Shown here: in pieces, positions 20,246-30,908 of the stretch
Numbering within the stretch: the stretch's first letter is position 1
How the letters are laid out: every line of letters begins with the position of its first letter
From: an uncultured Amylibacter sp.
Lineage (GTDB): Bacteria > Pseudomonadota > Alphaproteobacteria > Rhodobacterales > Rhodobacteraceae
NCBI GenBank assembly: GCA_905182285.1
Contig: CAJJAY010000012.1
Coordinates: forward strand, 1-64,000
Direction: 5' to 3'
DNA: 64,000 nucleotides
The notes under the pieces: model-generated
The model's input: the letters and a program-made list of their open reading frames with translations, nothing else
Database searches by the model: none
Told to the model about the DNA's origin: nothing
Position numbers and translations under genes: made by a program

Positions 20246-20710
20246 TTATTTAAGAGCAATTTTAAATCTTTTAATACTCTCACTAGAGTATATTTCTTCG
20301 CGCCTGTAAAATGCATCAAAGGAAGGAATATCGTCACAGATTTTAAGCCATGAAAGTTTACTTTTTACAAAAATATGTGCTTGTGGCGGATAACGATTTG
20401 CGTCGTTTAGAGTTGTTGTCTTAAGAACTAATAAATTATCTAATCCAGAAAATTGGCTGTAAATTTGATCTCCACAAGTTTGGCAGCGTTTAATTGTATG
20501 ACCCTTTCCACTACCTGATGGACCCATTGTTTCAATTAGATTTCCTCGCTCTAGAGAAAAGTTAGTTTTTTCCATTAATGAATGCACTATAAATGCTGAT
20601 GCAGAATATCTCTGGCATAAAGTACAATGGCACGCATGAGTAAATATTGGGTCACTATTGATTGTATACTGCACCTGACCGCATGAGCACTCGCCATTAT
20701 GTTTTGTCAT
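20246..20710 (-). CDS. GFA family protein (glutathione-dependent formaldehyde-activating fold)
   Basis: GECSCGQVQYTINSDPIFTHACHCTLCQRYSASAF and CQTCGDQIYSQF cysteine motifs. Confidence 0.88.
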   Translation of the reverse strand: MTKHNGECSCGQVQYTINSDPIFTHACHCTLCQRYSASAFIVHSLMEKTNFSLERGNLIETMGPSGSGKGHTIKRCQTCGDQIYSQFSGLDNLLVLKTTTLNDANRYPPQAHIFVKSKLSWLKICDDIPSFDAFYRREEIYSSESIKRFKIALK

Positions 20711-20858
20711 TTCTTTCCCACTTGCTTTAAAATAAATAAGACGTTGGAGCCCTTTTAAAAATTATCATAAAAACTATATCAAAGCTATCATTGCACATAT
20801 CCATAACAAGTTTAAAGTATATGTGTCTATGTGTGGAACACGAACGAATAGGTTTAAG

Positions 20859-21116
20859 ATGATAGTAATTTTAAGGATAGCAGCTGGAATACTTCTAGTG
20901 GGTGTAGTGTTTTGGGCTATAAATAGCGCCATAACATGGATAGGCCATTCAATCCGCAATTACAGAATATCTAAGAATAAACCAGACCCAACTCAAGAAG
21001 AGCTTCGCAACAAAAAAATCGAAAATAAGAAAAAATTAAAAAAACTTGTTATCATTTATTTGAGCCTATGCGCTGCACTTATTTTGATCATAATTTCTGC
21101 AGATATGTATTTTTGA
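20859..21116 (+). CDS. Hypothetical two-TM protein
   Basis: MIVILRIAAGILLVGVVFWAINSAITWIGHS...KKLKKLVIIYLSLCAALILIIISADMYF; start moved from 20823. Confidence 0.45.
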   Translation: MIVILRIAAGILLVGVVFWAINSAITWIGHSIRNYRISKNKPDPTQEELRNKKIENKKKLKKLVIIYLSLCAALILIIISADMYF

Positions 21117-21177
21117 CATTAATATATAAAAAATTTAAATTTCTTGACGTTATAAAAAACTACACTAATTACTATCA

Positions 21178-21242
21178 TAACGAGTTTGTATAATAACCAT
21201 CACGGTAGCTTCTCCCCCTTAGCATTTTATACGAACTCGTTA
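21178..21242 (+). repeat. Inverted repeat H1: 16-bp stem, 33-nt loop
   Basis: TAACGAGTTTGTATAA-N33-TTATACGAACTCGTTA, continuous pairing with one U-G wobble if read on the + strand. Confidence 0.9.
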
Positions 21243-21309
21243 CACAATATATTTCAAAATTGTCGTTTAAACCTATTGTATTTTACCTGACAAATGATAC
21301 TTTATCTCA

Positions 21310-21368
21310 TAACGAGCCTATTAGTATCTTCCCGAGTTTTGCGATTCAAACAAAAAATAGGCTCGTTA
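21310..21368 (+). repeat. Inverted repeat H2: 13-bp perfect stem, 33-nt loop
   Basis: TAACGAGCCTATT-N33-AATAGGCTCGTTA; shares the outer TAACGAG/CTCGTTA with H1 but has a different, still complementary inner stem. Confidence 0.9.
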
Positions 21369-21451
21369 ACCATACATAGATTGATATTATTTAAAATAAT
21401 TGATAAGAGTTTTAAGCCTCATAATCCATAAAGTATAATTGGTTAGTTATC

Positions 21452-21589
21452 TTAACTTGCCATATTTATTGATTCAAAATGCTTTAAAAGGCGGTTTCGC
21501 TCTCTGTCATCGCCATTAAAGTAACCATCTATAAAATATATAATTAGTCCAAAAACAGCTATAAAAATCAGTTTCCAAATATTACTCAC
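21452..21589 (-). CDS. 45-aa single-TM microprotein, GTG start, overlaps upstream gene stop
   Basis: Manual translation: (V/M)SNIWKLIFIAVFGLIIYFIDGYFNGDDRERNRLLKHFESINMAS*; AGTGAGTAA overlap with the 21582 ORF suggests coupling. Below the ORF-track length cutoff and not ATG-initiated. Confidence 0.55.
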   Translation of the reverse strand: MSNIWKLIFIAVFGLIIYFIDGYFNGDDRERNRLLKHFESINMAS

Positions 21590-21812
21590 TTGGCATTTCG
21601 ACTGTGGCTTCATCAGAAGATAAGAAATCTAGAGCCATTGCGCTAACCTCTTCTTTTGACAAACCCATCTGCTCAAGTATATTAGCACCTTCAACAAACA
21701 TACATAACGCGATGTCGCCTAATTCGCTTCCCGAATCTTCAAGGGTAGTAATTGTAGTATCAATTGCTTCATGAATTTTATCAAAGTTTTCGTCTGTTAT
21801 ATTGTCTGACAT
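21582..21812 (-). CDS. Hypothetical acidic protein (76 aa)
   Basis: MSDNITDENFDKIHEAIDTTITTLEDSGSELGDIALCMFVEGANILEQMGLSKEEVSAMALDFLSSDEATVEMPSE; start moved from 21866. Confidence 0.6.
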   Translation of the reverse strand: MSDNITDENFDKIHEAIDTTITTLEDSGSELGDIALCMFVEGANILEQMGLSKEEVSAMALDFLSSDEATVEMPSE

Positions 21813-21901
21813 TTTGTATTCCTCATATCTAAAATTGATTATAAAGCTTAAATTCCGCATCAGCAAAGGCTATATGCTAAATACTACAGCAATGTGATAA
21901 A

Positions 21902-21978
<77 letters not shown>

Positions 21979-22018
21979 ATTAACTTTCTCTTAAATCGAG
22001 AGAACAAATAGGGCAAGC

Positions 22019-22330
22019 TTAATGTGTCCAAGTTTCTTTACGATTTGTGGCAAAATTATCCCCATAACCTCCATTTCGGATTACATGTTTGCGCTCTTTT
22101 GGTTCTTGAAGAGTATATGCAACACCTTTTTGATCTGCATATGCAATTGCTTCGTCTTTTGTTTCAAAAAATAGCTTCACTTGACTGTTTGTATCTCCAG
22201 AACCCGTCCATCCCATTAAAGGATCAATATTCCTTACTTCACTTTGCGAGAATTCCAACACCCATCTCTTAGTTTTACCTTGGCCTGATTGCATTGCATT
22301 ACGACTTGGCTGATATATACGAGCTGACAT
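22019..22330 (-). CDS. ETC complex I subunit region protein (NDUFS4-like)
   Basis: MSARIYQPSRNAMQSGQGKTKRWVLEFSQSEVRNIDPLMGWTGSGDTNSQVKLFFETKDEAIAYADQKGVAYTLQEP. Confidence 0.92.
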   Translation of the reverse strand: MSARIYQPSRNAMQSGQGKTKRWVLEFSQSEVRNIDPLMGWTGSGDTNSQVKLFFETKDEAIAYADQKGVAYTLQEPKERKHVIRNGGYGDNFATNRKETWTH

Positions 22331-22481
22331 TTAAATCTCCACAATTGTTAAACTTGTTATTGCTATTATTGGAGAAAAACTCAAGAGCTTAAGGAGCGGC
22401 AATTCGTATCAAAAACACTTAGTACTCTTGTCCCTGAGCATTAGCCTATGCAAAATTGAAATAAACAAACGAATCAAATTA

Positions 22482-24665
22482 ATGTCTGATCCATCTCTAT
22501 TAAATAAAGTACCTGAAATCGCCTCTCGCAAAAAATTAGAGGGTGGACAGAAATTTGTTTTAAACAGTCCATTTGAGCCTGCGGGTGATCAGCCCGTTGC
22601 AATAGCTGAATTGGTACAGGGGCTAGCTGACGGTGAACAAAATCAAGTTTTATTAGGGGCAACTGGAACTGGTAAAACTTTTACAATGGCAAAAATTATT
22701 GAACAGACCCAGCGCCCTGCAATAATATTAGCCCCAAATAAAACTTTAGCAGCCCAATTATTTGGTGAATTTAAAAACTTTTTTCCAAATAATTCAGTTC
22801 AATATTTTGTTAGTTTTTATGATTACTATCAGCCTGAGGCTTATGTTGCCCGGTCAGATACATACATTGAAAAAGAAAGTCAGATAAACGAACAAATAGA
22901 TCGAATGCGCCACGCTGCAACACGCTCACTCTTAGAACGCGATGACGTCATAATTGTTGCATCTGTTTCCTGTATCTATGGGATTGGATCTGTTGAAACC
23001 TACGGAGCGATGACACAAGATTTAGTATCAGGGAATGAATATAGTCAACGCCAAGTAATGGCAGATCTGGTTGCACAACAATATAAACGTAATGATACTG
23101 GCTTTTCACGTGGATCATTTAGAGTAAGGGGCGACACCCTAGAAATTTGGCCAGCACATCTAGATGACCGCGGCTGGAGATTATCTTTTTTTGGAGATGA
23201 GTTAGAAGCTATTCAAGAATTTGACACACTTACTGGCCAAAAAACTGCGCTACTAGAAACTGTTCGAGTATATGCTAATTCTCACTACGTCACACCTCGC
23301 CCTACAATGCAGCAAGCCATGAAAGGCATAAAAGCTGAACTAGTCACACGCTTAAAGCAACTCAACGGTGAAGGGAAACTTCTAGAAGCTCAACGCTTGG
23401 AGCAGCGAACAAATTTTGATCTAGAAATGCTTGAAGCAACAGGTGTGTGCAATGGCATTGAAAACTACTCACGATATCTTACTGGCAGAGCTCCAGGTGA
23501 ACCACCACCAACACTTTTTGAATATATTCCAGACAACGCAATAGTTTTTGCAGATGAAAGTCATGTTGCCGTCCCACAAATTGGTGGGATGTATAAAGGT
23601 GATTATCGGCGTAAAGTTACACTCTCTGAACATGGTTTTAGATTGCCGTCCTGCACAGATAACAGACCATTAAAATTTGAAGAGTGGGATGCAATGCGCC
23701 CACAATCAGTGTTTGTTTCCGCCACACCACAAAAATGGGAATTAGAACAGTCAGGTGGTATTTTTGCAGAACAAATAATAAGACCAACTGGGTTACTGGA
23801 CCCACCCATCGAGATAAGACCAGTTGACACCCAGGTTGATGATTTGCTCTCGGAAATAAGAATAGTGACTGAACAAGGCAACCGAGTTTTAGTCACTACG
23901 CTGACAAAGCGAATGTCTGAAGATTTAACAGAATATCTCCATGAGCAAGGCATCCGTGTTCGATATATGCACTCAGAAATTGATACTCTTGAACGAATTG
24001 AAATTCTACGCGACCTTCGGTTAGGCGCTTTTGATGTTCTAATAGGAATTAACTTATTAAGAGAAGGCTTAGACATTCCAGAATGTTCACTTGTGGCTAT
24101 ACTCGATGCCGATAAAGAAGGTTTCCTGCGGTCTGAGACTTCGTTGGTTCAAACTATTGGGCGAGCTGCGAGAAACTCTGAAGGTCGAGTAATAATGTAT
24201 GCAGATAAAATAACTGGATCAATGGATCGTGCAATTGGTGAAACAAATAGGCGACGTGAACGCCAAATTAAATATAATATAAAGCATTCAATTACACCTG
24301 AAACTATCAAGAAAAATGTAGAAGATATTATGGGTGGATCTTTTGCGGGCGATACAGATGAAAGTCGTATTACTGCAAAGATTAATAAAAAACCACTTGT
24401 AGGCGCGAACCTTCAAGCTCACTTGGATGGATTAAGAAAAGATATGATTAAGGCTGCCGAAAATTTAGAATTTGAAGAAGCGGCGCGTATTCGCGATGAA
24501 GTTAAAAGACTCGAGGCAGTAGAGCTAGCGATAGCAGATGATCCGCTTGCAAGACAATCTGCTGTAGAGCAGGCCGTGGAAAAGGCAGTAAAAGGTGGTG
24601 GGCGCAGCACAGCTGGCAGAGGAGGAACACGAGCGTGGCGTGGAAAAAGCAGTCCTAAATTTTAA
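22482..24665 (+). CDS. uvrB: Excinuclease ABC subunit B
   Basis: [84 protein letters not shown]-terminal UVR domain. Start moved to MSDPSLLNK. Confidence 0.97.
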   Translation: MSDPSLLNKVPEIASRKKLEGGQKFVLNSPFEPAGDQPVAIAELVQGLADGEQNQVLLGATGTGKTFTMAKIIEQTQRPAIILAPNKTLAAQLFGEFKNFFPNNSVQYFVSFYDYYQPEAYVARSDTYIEKESQINEQIDRMRHAATRSLLERDDVIIVASVSCIYGIGSVETYGAMTQDLVSGNEYSQRQVMADLVAQQYKRNDTGFSRGSFRVRGDTLEIWPAHLDDRGWRLSFFGDELEAIQEFDTLTGQKTALLETVRVYANSHYVTPRPTMQQAMKGIKAELVTRLKQLNGEGKLLEAQRLEQRTNFDLEMLEATGVCNGIENYSRYLTGRAPGEPPPTLFEYIPDNAIVFADESHVAVPQIGGMYKGDYRRKVTLSEHGFRLPSCTDNRPLKFEEWDAMRPQSVFVSATPQKWELEQSGGIFAEQIIRPTGLLDPPIEIRPVDTQVDDLLSEIRIVTEQGNRVLVTTLTKRMSEDLTEYLHEQGIRVRYMHSEIDTLERIEILRDLRLGAFDVLIGINLLREGLDIPECSLVAILDADKEGFLRSETSLVQTIGRAARNSEGRVIMYADKITGSMDRAIGETNRRRERQIKYNIKHSITPETIKKNVEDIMGGSFAGDTDESRITAKINKKPLVGANLQAHLDGLRKDMIKAAENLEFEEAARIRDEVKRLEAVELAIADDPLARQSAVEQAVEKAVKGGGRSTAGRGGTRAWRGKSSPKF

Positions 24666-24671
24666 TACTTT

Positions 24672-25073
24672 TTATATAGCCATAATTTCTGTTCTTAAAA
24701 ATTCAACACCTGCTATTTTCCAGTTACCTTTTAATAATATCAAACGATATCTCAACAAATGTAAATCACCAGATAAATCTTCAATTAAAACATTTTGAAA
24801 TGCTACAGAATTATTACTTTTTGTTTCTTTAAATGTAAGATTTTTTTGCCTAAATACCATTGGGTACCCTTGGCGCACCATTGATCCAAATCGCATATAA
24901 TTACCAAAAATACTTTTTATAGATGGCGATGCAAATTGAAATGCAGTTTCCATGTCATCTTTGCTAAATGCCTCAATCTGGCTTCTTATAACTTTCTGAT
25001 AATCAGTCTCATTTGATGAGGCTGGCCCAGTGATAAGCATGAAGCTGAATATTGCTATAATTAAATTTTTCAT
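24672..25073 (-). CDS. DUF4864-like secreted protein
   Basis: Signal peptide then YQKVIRSQIEAFSKDDMETAFQFASPSIKSIFGNYMRFGSMVRQGYPMVFR. Confidence 0.75.
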   Translation of the reverse strand: MKNLIIAIFSFMLITGPASSNETDYQKVIRSQIEAFSKDDMETAFQFASPSIKSIFGNYMRFGSMVRQGYPMVFRQKNLTFKETKSNNSVAFQNVLIEDLSGDLHLLRYRLILLKGNWKIAGVEFLRTEIMAI

Positions 25074-25202
25074 GATTCATAATTAGTTTTTTTAGAAAAT
25101 ACGTCAAATTTTAATACCTAAATATGATATTACTTACGAAGGACTTGTAAATTTAATAAAATTTAGTAGTTGTATTGGCAGAGGTTTTACAAAGGAAATG
25201 TC

Positions 25203-25511
25203 GTGCTATTTAATTTAATTGTTGGGGTAATTGCAGGCTTTGCTTCGCGTTATTTTGAAAATTTTCTAAATACAGTTATCATTGGAAAATATAAAATGTC
25301 AAAATCTGATCTGCATGTTCTAGCATTTGCAGCTTTATTACTTGGCGCTTCAATTTTAATTAGCTTAGGTGGCAGGGATGGATTACCCTTTGCTCTGATT
25401 TTTGGTGCAGGTATTGGGTATTTTTACAAATATTTATGGGATATTTGCAAAGACCAATACAAAATATTTAGAGCTGAACATTCTGATGATAAATCAGATG
25501 AAGGTAACTAA
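25203..25511 (+). CDS. Hypothetical membrane protein
   Basis: Hydrophobic ORF, candidate GTG start at 25203 (VLFNLIVGVIAGFASRYFENFLNTVIIG...); the ORF-track ATG is at 25170. Confidence 0.5.
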   Translation: MLFNLIVGVIAGFASRYFENFLNTVIIGKYKMSKSDLHVLAFAALLLGASILISLGGRDGLPFALIFGAGIGYFYKYLWDICKDQYKIFRAEHSDDKSDEGN

Positions 25512-25524
25512 ATTTTTATAATAA

Positions 25525-27711
25525 TTAATTGATATTATAATAAGCATAAAATCCTTTTCCACTCCTATCTAATTCATAAAATATTTCTGGTGTAGAAAAT
25601 CTGATCCCATGTTTTTTAGTCAGATTATCACATATCACTATAGCCCGTTTAGTTCCAATCATATCAATCCAGCCAAAAGGCCCCCCCGACCAAGGCTGGA
25701 AACCCCAGCCAAGAACAGCGCCTACATCTCCTTCTCGTATATCCTCAAGAACACCTTCCTCGAGGGCACGCACAGCCTCTAATACCTGCGACATAGCAAG
25801 TCTAATTTTTACTTCTGTAATATCAGGTTGGCTTTTTGATACTCGCCAATGCAATTTCAATCCATCCCAAAAATCTGACCTCTTTCCTTTATCATTATAT
25901 ACATAAAATCCTTTTAAGGATTTTCGCCCCATCCGGCCCTCATTACACATCTTTTCAACAATAGTATCTGCAGGACTATAAGGATAAGAATTACCCATTG
26001 CAGTTTGAGTTGCTTTCATGATTTTTAAACACAATTCAATTGAGATCTCATCAGCCAATTGCAATGGACCAACTGGCATACCCATCAACTTTGCAGCACC
26101 TTCAATCAATCCAGGTTCAATGCCCTCATCTAACATTCTAATACCCTCATTTATGTAGGGCAATATGCATCGGTTTGCGTAAAAGTATCGTTCATCATTC
26201 ACTACAATTGGAGTTTTTTTGATTTGTTTTACAAAATCTAAAGCCATAGCGACTGCCTTATGGCCTGTATTTTTTCCTTTAATAATTTCAACTAAATTCA
26301 TTAAATGCACTGGGCTAAAAAAATGGATACCAATATAATTACTTTGATTACGGCTTGCTTTTGCCAGTTCAGAAATTGGTAAAGTTGAGGTATTCGTTGC
26401 AAAAATTATGTCTGGGGCAATCTCAGCTTCAACTGCTTTAGTAACAGAGTATTTAATTTTTGGATCCTCAAATACCGCTTCGATTATTAAATCACATCCC
26501 TTTAGGTCATCATATTTTATAGTTGGCAGAATTCTTGAAGTAATTTCATTTGCATCTTTTTTTGAAATTTTATTTCGCTTAACACTTTGATCTAATGTAT
26601 TTTCAATAGATAATAATCCTCTATCAACGCCCTCTTTATTTTGGTCTAACAAGACAACATTAATGCCAAACTTTGCTGATACAAAAGCAATGCCAGCACC
26701 CATCATTCCTGCACCTAAAATACCAACTTTTTTGATATGCATAGGTTTAATAGCTATTGGTCTTGAGTATCCATTTTCTAGAGCTGGCTTATAGTTATGT
26801 ATAGTTTTTACCATAGAATTTTGAGATGAATTTGTAAGAATATTTACAATCCAATTTATCTCTTTTTGAAGTGCGTAATCAAATTTATCATTTATATCTT
26901 TGTATAAGTCTTCAATCATGGCTTCAAAACTAGCATGAATACCATTTGCATCAGATTTCTTATTAGTTTCTGTTATGTAACTTTCAAAACTTATAAAATC
27001 TGAAATTATTGATTTTGTGGTTGTTTCAGTTTTTATATCAAACGGTTTTATAATATCTTTATTTGCTGCATTTTTTATCCATAATTTTGCTGATGGCATT
27101 AACTCCACCAATGGTAAAATTTGATCAACCATGCCATGGATTAAAGCATTCTCAAAATCTATTAATTCTCCTTTTTGTAATATCGATTTGCATAAGTCTT
27201 TGTTTACTTTTCTCATAAGTCTAGAAATGCCACCTGCTAGTGGCAGCATACCAACTAAAATATCAGGAAAGCCAATTTTTCCATTTCGATTATCACTGAC
27301 AAAAATTTTGTGACATGAGAGCGCAATTTCATATCCTATTCCAAGAGCATCACCGTTTAATGCGCACACAATTGGCTTCCCACCTATATTATCATTATCC
27401 ATTCCTGCTCGCTCAATCTTACGAGTTAAATCGTTAAAAACTTTAATACCTTTAAATAAGTTTTCTTTATGATCATTTGTAAATATCCCAGGAATTTTAC
27501 TCAGAGTATTTAGATCCATTCCACCAGAAAAATTATTTTTTTCAGAAAAAATGATAATACCAATTACTGTATCATTTGCTAACGCATGATCTATTTTAAT
27601 TTCTAAATCTGAAATAGATTGATGATCTATTATGTTAATATTTTTTAAGGGTGTGTCCCAAGAAAGCATAGCTATGCCATCTTCATCTATTTCATACTGA
27701 AAATCATTCAT
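25525..27711 (-). CDS. Fatty oxidation complex alpha subunit-like 3-hydroxyacyl-CoA dehydrogenase/enoyl-CoA hydratase
   Basis: Crotonase N-terminal region plus VGILGAGMMGAGIAFVSAKFGINVVLLDQ and GIHFFSPVHLMNLVEII. Confidence 0.93.
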   Translation of the reverse strand: MNDFQYEIDEDGIAMLSWDTPLKNINIIDHQSISDLEIKIDHALANDTVIGIIIFSEKNNFSGGMDLNTLSKIPGIFTNDHKENLFKGIKVFNDLTRKIERAGMDNDNIGGKPIVCALNGDALGIGYEIALSCHKIFVSDNRNGKIGFPDILVGMLPLAGGISRLMRKVNKDLCKSILQKGELIDFENALIHGMVDQILPLVELMPSAKLWIKNAANKDIIKPFDIKTETTTKSIISDFISFESYITETNKKSDANGIHASFEAMIEDLYKDINDKFDYALQKEINWIVNILTNSSQNSMVKTIHNYKPALENGYSRPIAIKPMHIKKVGILGAGMMGAGIAFVSAKFGINVVLLDQNKEGVDRGLLSIENTLDQSVKRNKISKKDANEITSRILPTIKYDDLKGCDLIIEAVFEDPKIKYSVTKAVEAEIAPDIIFATNTSTLPISELAKASRNQSNYIGIHFFSPVHLMNLVEIIKGKNTGHKAVAMALDFVKQIKKTPIVVNDERYFYANRCILPYINEGIRMLDEGIEPGLIEGAAKLMGMPVGPLQLADEISIELCLKIMKATQTAMGNSYPYSPADTIVEKMCNEGRMGRKSLKGFYVYNDKGKRSDFWDGLKLHWRVSKSQPDITEVKIRLAMSQVLEAVRALEEGVLEDIREGDVGAVLGWGFQPWSGGPFGWIDMIGTKRAIVICDNLTKKHGIRFSTPEIFYELDRSGKGFYAYYNIN

Positions 27712-27844
27712 CTTAGGGGCTCCTAAATTCAACATAGAGTTTAGTATATTAATTAGAAATTCTTCATAGCTTGTATCTCATAGTAATAGCATTGTATGCC
27801 ATAAATGATTAATTTTTCTACTAGGTTTAAGGGTAAGCTTTAAA

Positions 27845-29110
27845 ATGCCAACCAATCCATCATTAAAACAAAGCACTCCAATATGGTGTAAAATTGGATT
27901 ACTCTCGTTTGGTGGCCCAGCGGCACAAATAGCATTAATGCATCGTGAAATTGTTGAAAATAAAAACTGGCTATCAGAAGAACAGTTTTTAAATGCACTC
28001 AATTTCTGCATGTTACTACCTGGTCCAGAAGCAATGCAATTAGCTACATACTCAGGTTGGCGGATAAATGGAATTCTAGGTGGATTAATTGCTGGTCTAC
28101 TATTTATCTTACCAGGCGCTATTGTAATTACATTCTTAGCAACCATGTATGCCTTTTTTGGTGATATGCCTCTCGTAAATTCTTTATTTATTGGAGTTAA
28201 AGCAACAGTAATAATTATTGTTCTTGAGGCTTTACTTAAAGTATCAAAGAAAGCACTGAAAACACACACTCATTCATCAATAGCAGCTATTGCTTTTGTA
28301 GGTATATTTTTCTTTAACCTACCATATCCATTAATTATTTTGGCTTCAGCCATATTTGGATATTTTGCATTACCAAATAAATTTGGTTTTACTCCTATCC
28401 AACGAACACAAACCATTACCAAAACATTAAAGACAGTTCTCATCTGGCTGGCAATATGGTGGATTCCTATTCTAATGGTGTATCTATTTTCAGATCATGA
28501 AATACTTAGTGAAATAACAATCTTTTTTTCAAAATTAGCCGTTGTGACATTTGGAGGTGCATATGCAGTTTTAACTTATATGGCTCAGGATGTTGTGACT
28601 ACAAAAGAATGGTTAACAGCCGGCCAAATGATGGATGGATTAGGCCTCGCGGAAACAACTCCAGGACCTTTAATTTTAATAACAGAATTTGTGGGATTTA
28701 TTGCAGGGTTTAAAGATGGGGGAATCATAGTAGCAATTTCGGCTGCTTTTTTAACTTTATGGGTCACCTTTGCACCATGCTTTTTATGGATATTTGCGGG
28801 CGCTCCTTATATCGATTGGGTTGGTTCTCAGCCACGATTACATGGAGCATTATCAGCTATAACAGCGGCAGTCGTAGGAGTAATATTAAACTTATCTGTT
28901 TGGTTTGCTCTGCACGTATTTTTTGAAAAAGTGAATGAATTACAATTTGGTCCCATTAATTTATTATGGCCAAATTTTAATAATGTAAGTCTTATTGCAG
29001 TTTTTTTGACTATTATATCTGCTTGGTTACTTATCAAACTAAAATGGAATATAATATGGGTTTTACTAATTAATGCCACTTTGGCACTGATGCAAAGCCT
29101 TATATTCTAA
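27845..29110 (+). CDS. chrA: Chromate efflux transporter (ChrA family)
   Basis: SFGGPAAQIALMHREIVENKNWLSEEQFLNALNFCMLLPGPEAMQLATYSGW and second-half TFGGAYAVLTYMAQDVV..GLAETTPGPLILITEFVGF. Confidence 0.94.
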   Translation: MPTNPSLKQSTPIWCKIGLLSFGGPAAQIALMHREIVENKNWLSEEQFLNALNFCMLLPGPEAMQLATYSGWRINGILGGLIAGLLFILPGAIVITFLATMYAFFGDMPLVNSLFIGVKATVIIIVLEALLKVSKKALKTHTHSSIAAIAFVGIFFFNLPYPLIILASAIFGYFALPNKFGFTPIQRTQTITKTLKTVLIWLAIWWIPILMVYLFSDHEILSEITIFFSKLAVVTFGGAYAVLTYMAQDVVTTKEWLTAGQMMDGLGLAETTPGPLILITEFVGFIAGFKDGGIIVAISAAFLTLWVTFAPCFLWIFAGAPYIDWVGSQPRLHGALSAITAAVVGVILNLSVWFALHVFFEKVNELQFGPINLLWPNFNNVSLIAVFLTIISAWLLIKLKWNIIWVLLINATLALMQSLIF

Positions 29111-29116
29111 AATTTA

Positions 29117-29146
29117 TCTGACCAAATTTATAATAATTTGATCAGA
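29117..29146. terminator. Hairpin between convergent chrA and lysS
   Basis: TCTGACCAAATT-N6-AATTTGATCAGA, 12-bp arms with one non-Watson-Crick position. Confidence 0.65.
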
Positions 29147-29165
29147 TAGAATAAATATTTTTTTA

Positions 29166-30815
29166 TTAACCTATTAACTCACCATTAAGGCCTTGATTGA
29201 TAAGTTCTATGGTTTCATTAACACCATAGAGAGCAATAAACCCTCCAAACCTCGGGCCTTGTGAAGCTCCTAAAAGAATTTCATAAATTGCTTGGAACCA
29301 ATCACGAAGGTTTTCAAAGTTGTGATTTTTACCAACTGCAAAAACCAATGTCTGCAAATCGTCCCCATCAGATAATGAATAATTTGTAAGATCTTCTGGA
29401 TCTTTACCTATATCCAAATTCTTTTTATCAATCATACCTTTTGCAACATCAACCGATGCAAGACCCAAAACTAAATCATTTAATGCAGCCCGCTCTTGAT
29501 CTGATGGAATTCTGAATATTTTCGATGGCTTTACAAAATCATGAAAATAACGAACTGCAAAACCAGCAGCATTATCCATAACAGGATTGGTTTCTGGGGA
29601 TGCTTCAGGGGCATATTTATTAATAAAACCCCACATTGCATCTTTAGTTTCTGCACTAGAAACTGAAGCCAAATTTAGAAGCATTGCAAATGGAATTACC
29701 ATATCTGATTTTGGGACATTTCCTTTATGAATATGATAAACAGGATTGTTGAGTTGAGCTTTAACATCCTGAGTATGATAAGCACGTAATTGTTGGTGAT
29801 ATTCATCAACAGCTTTTGGTATAACGTCAAAATGCATACGTTTTGCTGTTCCTGGTTTTTGATACATAAAGTATGATAAACTTTCAGAGCTCGCATAAGT
29901 CAGCCACTCATCTATGGAAACACCATTTCCTTTAGATTTTGAAATTTTTTCACCATTTTCATCCAAAAATAATTCATAGAAAAAATGTGATGGAGCTGGT
30001 GCTCCTAGTATACGGCAAATCTTATCATAAATATGTGTATTGGTTGAATGGTCTTTACCATACATCTCAAAATCTACATTTAAGGCTGACCAACGTGCAC
30101 CAAAATCTGGTTTCCACTGCAATTTAACATTACCACCAGTCACACTTAGTGTTGTTTCTGTTCCATCTTCATCATCAAATGTAATAGTACCACTTTCCTT
30201 ACTCACAGACTTCATTGGTACATAAAGAACTCGGCCAGTTTTTGGGGAAATGGGCAGAAATATTGAATAACTTTTTTGTCGCTCTTCGCGAAGAGAAGCT
30301 AACATTACTTCCATTATCTCATCATACTTTTCAACAGCTCTTAATAACACTTCATCAAATGCACCTGATCGATAATATTCTGTTGATGAATAAAAATCAT
30401 ATTCAAATCCAAACGTATCCAAGAAACGGCACAACATAGCATTATTGTGCGCACCAAAACTATCATGCGTGCCAAATGGATCTGGGACATCTGTTAAAGG
30501 TTTTTGCAAAAAGTCCTGCATCATATCTTGATTGGGTACATTTCCTGGAACTTTGCGCATTCCATCAAGATCATCAGAAAATGAAACCAATTTTGTCGGC
30601 ATACCACTTATTACTTCGAATGCATGTTGAATCATTGCAGTTCTAGCCACTTCACCAAAAGTTCCAATATGAGGCAAGCCAGATGGTCCATAACCAGTTT
30701 CAAAAAGTACATAACCCTTTTCTGGTAATTGACCTTTTAAACGTTTTAACACCTTACGGGCTTCATCAAATGGCCAAGCTTTAGATTTTAAGGCTTCTTC
30801 GTGCAAATTAGACAT
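29166..30815 (-). CDS. lysS: Lysine--tRNA ligase, class I
   Basis: [21 protein letters not shown] (HIGH-like), [16 protein letters not shown] (KMSKS-like); class I LysRS architecture. Start moved to MSNLHEEA. Confidence 0.93.
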   Translation of the reverse strand: MSNLHEEALKSKAWPFDEARKVLKRLKGQLPEKGYVLFETGYGPSGLPHIGTFGEVARTAMIQHAFEVISGMPTKLVSFSDDLDGMRKVPGNVPNQDMMQDFLQKPLTDVPDPFGTHDSFGAHNNAMLCRFLDTFGFEYDFYSSTEYYRSGAFDEVLLRAVEKYDEIMEVMLASLREERQKSYSIFLPISPKTGRVLYVPMKSVSKESGTITFDDEDGTETTLSVTGGNVKLQWKPDFGARWSALNVDFEMYGKDHSTNTHIYDKICRILGAPAPSHFFYELFLDENGEKISKSKGNGVSIDEWLTYASSESLSYFMYQKPGTAKRMHFDVIPKAVDEYHQQLRAYHTQDVKAQLNNPVYHIHKGNVPKSDMVIPFAMLLNLASVSSAETKDAMWGFINKYAPEASPETNPVMDNAAGFAVRYFHDFVKPSKIFRIPSDQERAALNDLVLGLASVDVAKGMIDKKNLDIGKDPEDLTNYSLSDGDDLQTLVFAVGKNHNFENLRDWFQAIYEILLGASQGPRFGGFIALYGVNETIELINQGLNGELIG

Positions 30816-30908
30816 ATTTTTTCCAATAAAAATGGTTATTCCACTACTCCCTATTGCTCCCAAGCCAGTTGGTCAATATTCTGTTAACAACAAAAATAAA
30901 GATTCCAA

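Noticed and set aside
21178-21368. H1 and H2 as integron attC sites (AAC/GTT at both ends, lengths about 60-65 nt)
   Set aside because: Flanks do not match RYYYAAC and GTTRRRY, the stems lack the extrahelical bases of attC, there is no cassette ORF between them and no integrase in the window.
23603-24076. 157-aa minus-strand ORF
   Set aside because: Fully antisense within uvrB, Ser/Arg-rich shadow translation, no recognisable domain.
27778-28269. 163-aa minus-strand ORF
   Set aside because: Antisense to the start of chrA, which has clear ChrA motifs; composition is shadow-like.
29166-30815. Class I lysyl-tRNA synthetase as an unusual find
   Set aside because: Class I LysRS is normal in alphaproteobacteria, so it is not novel here.
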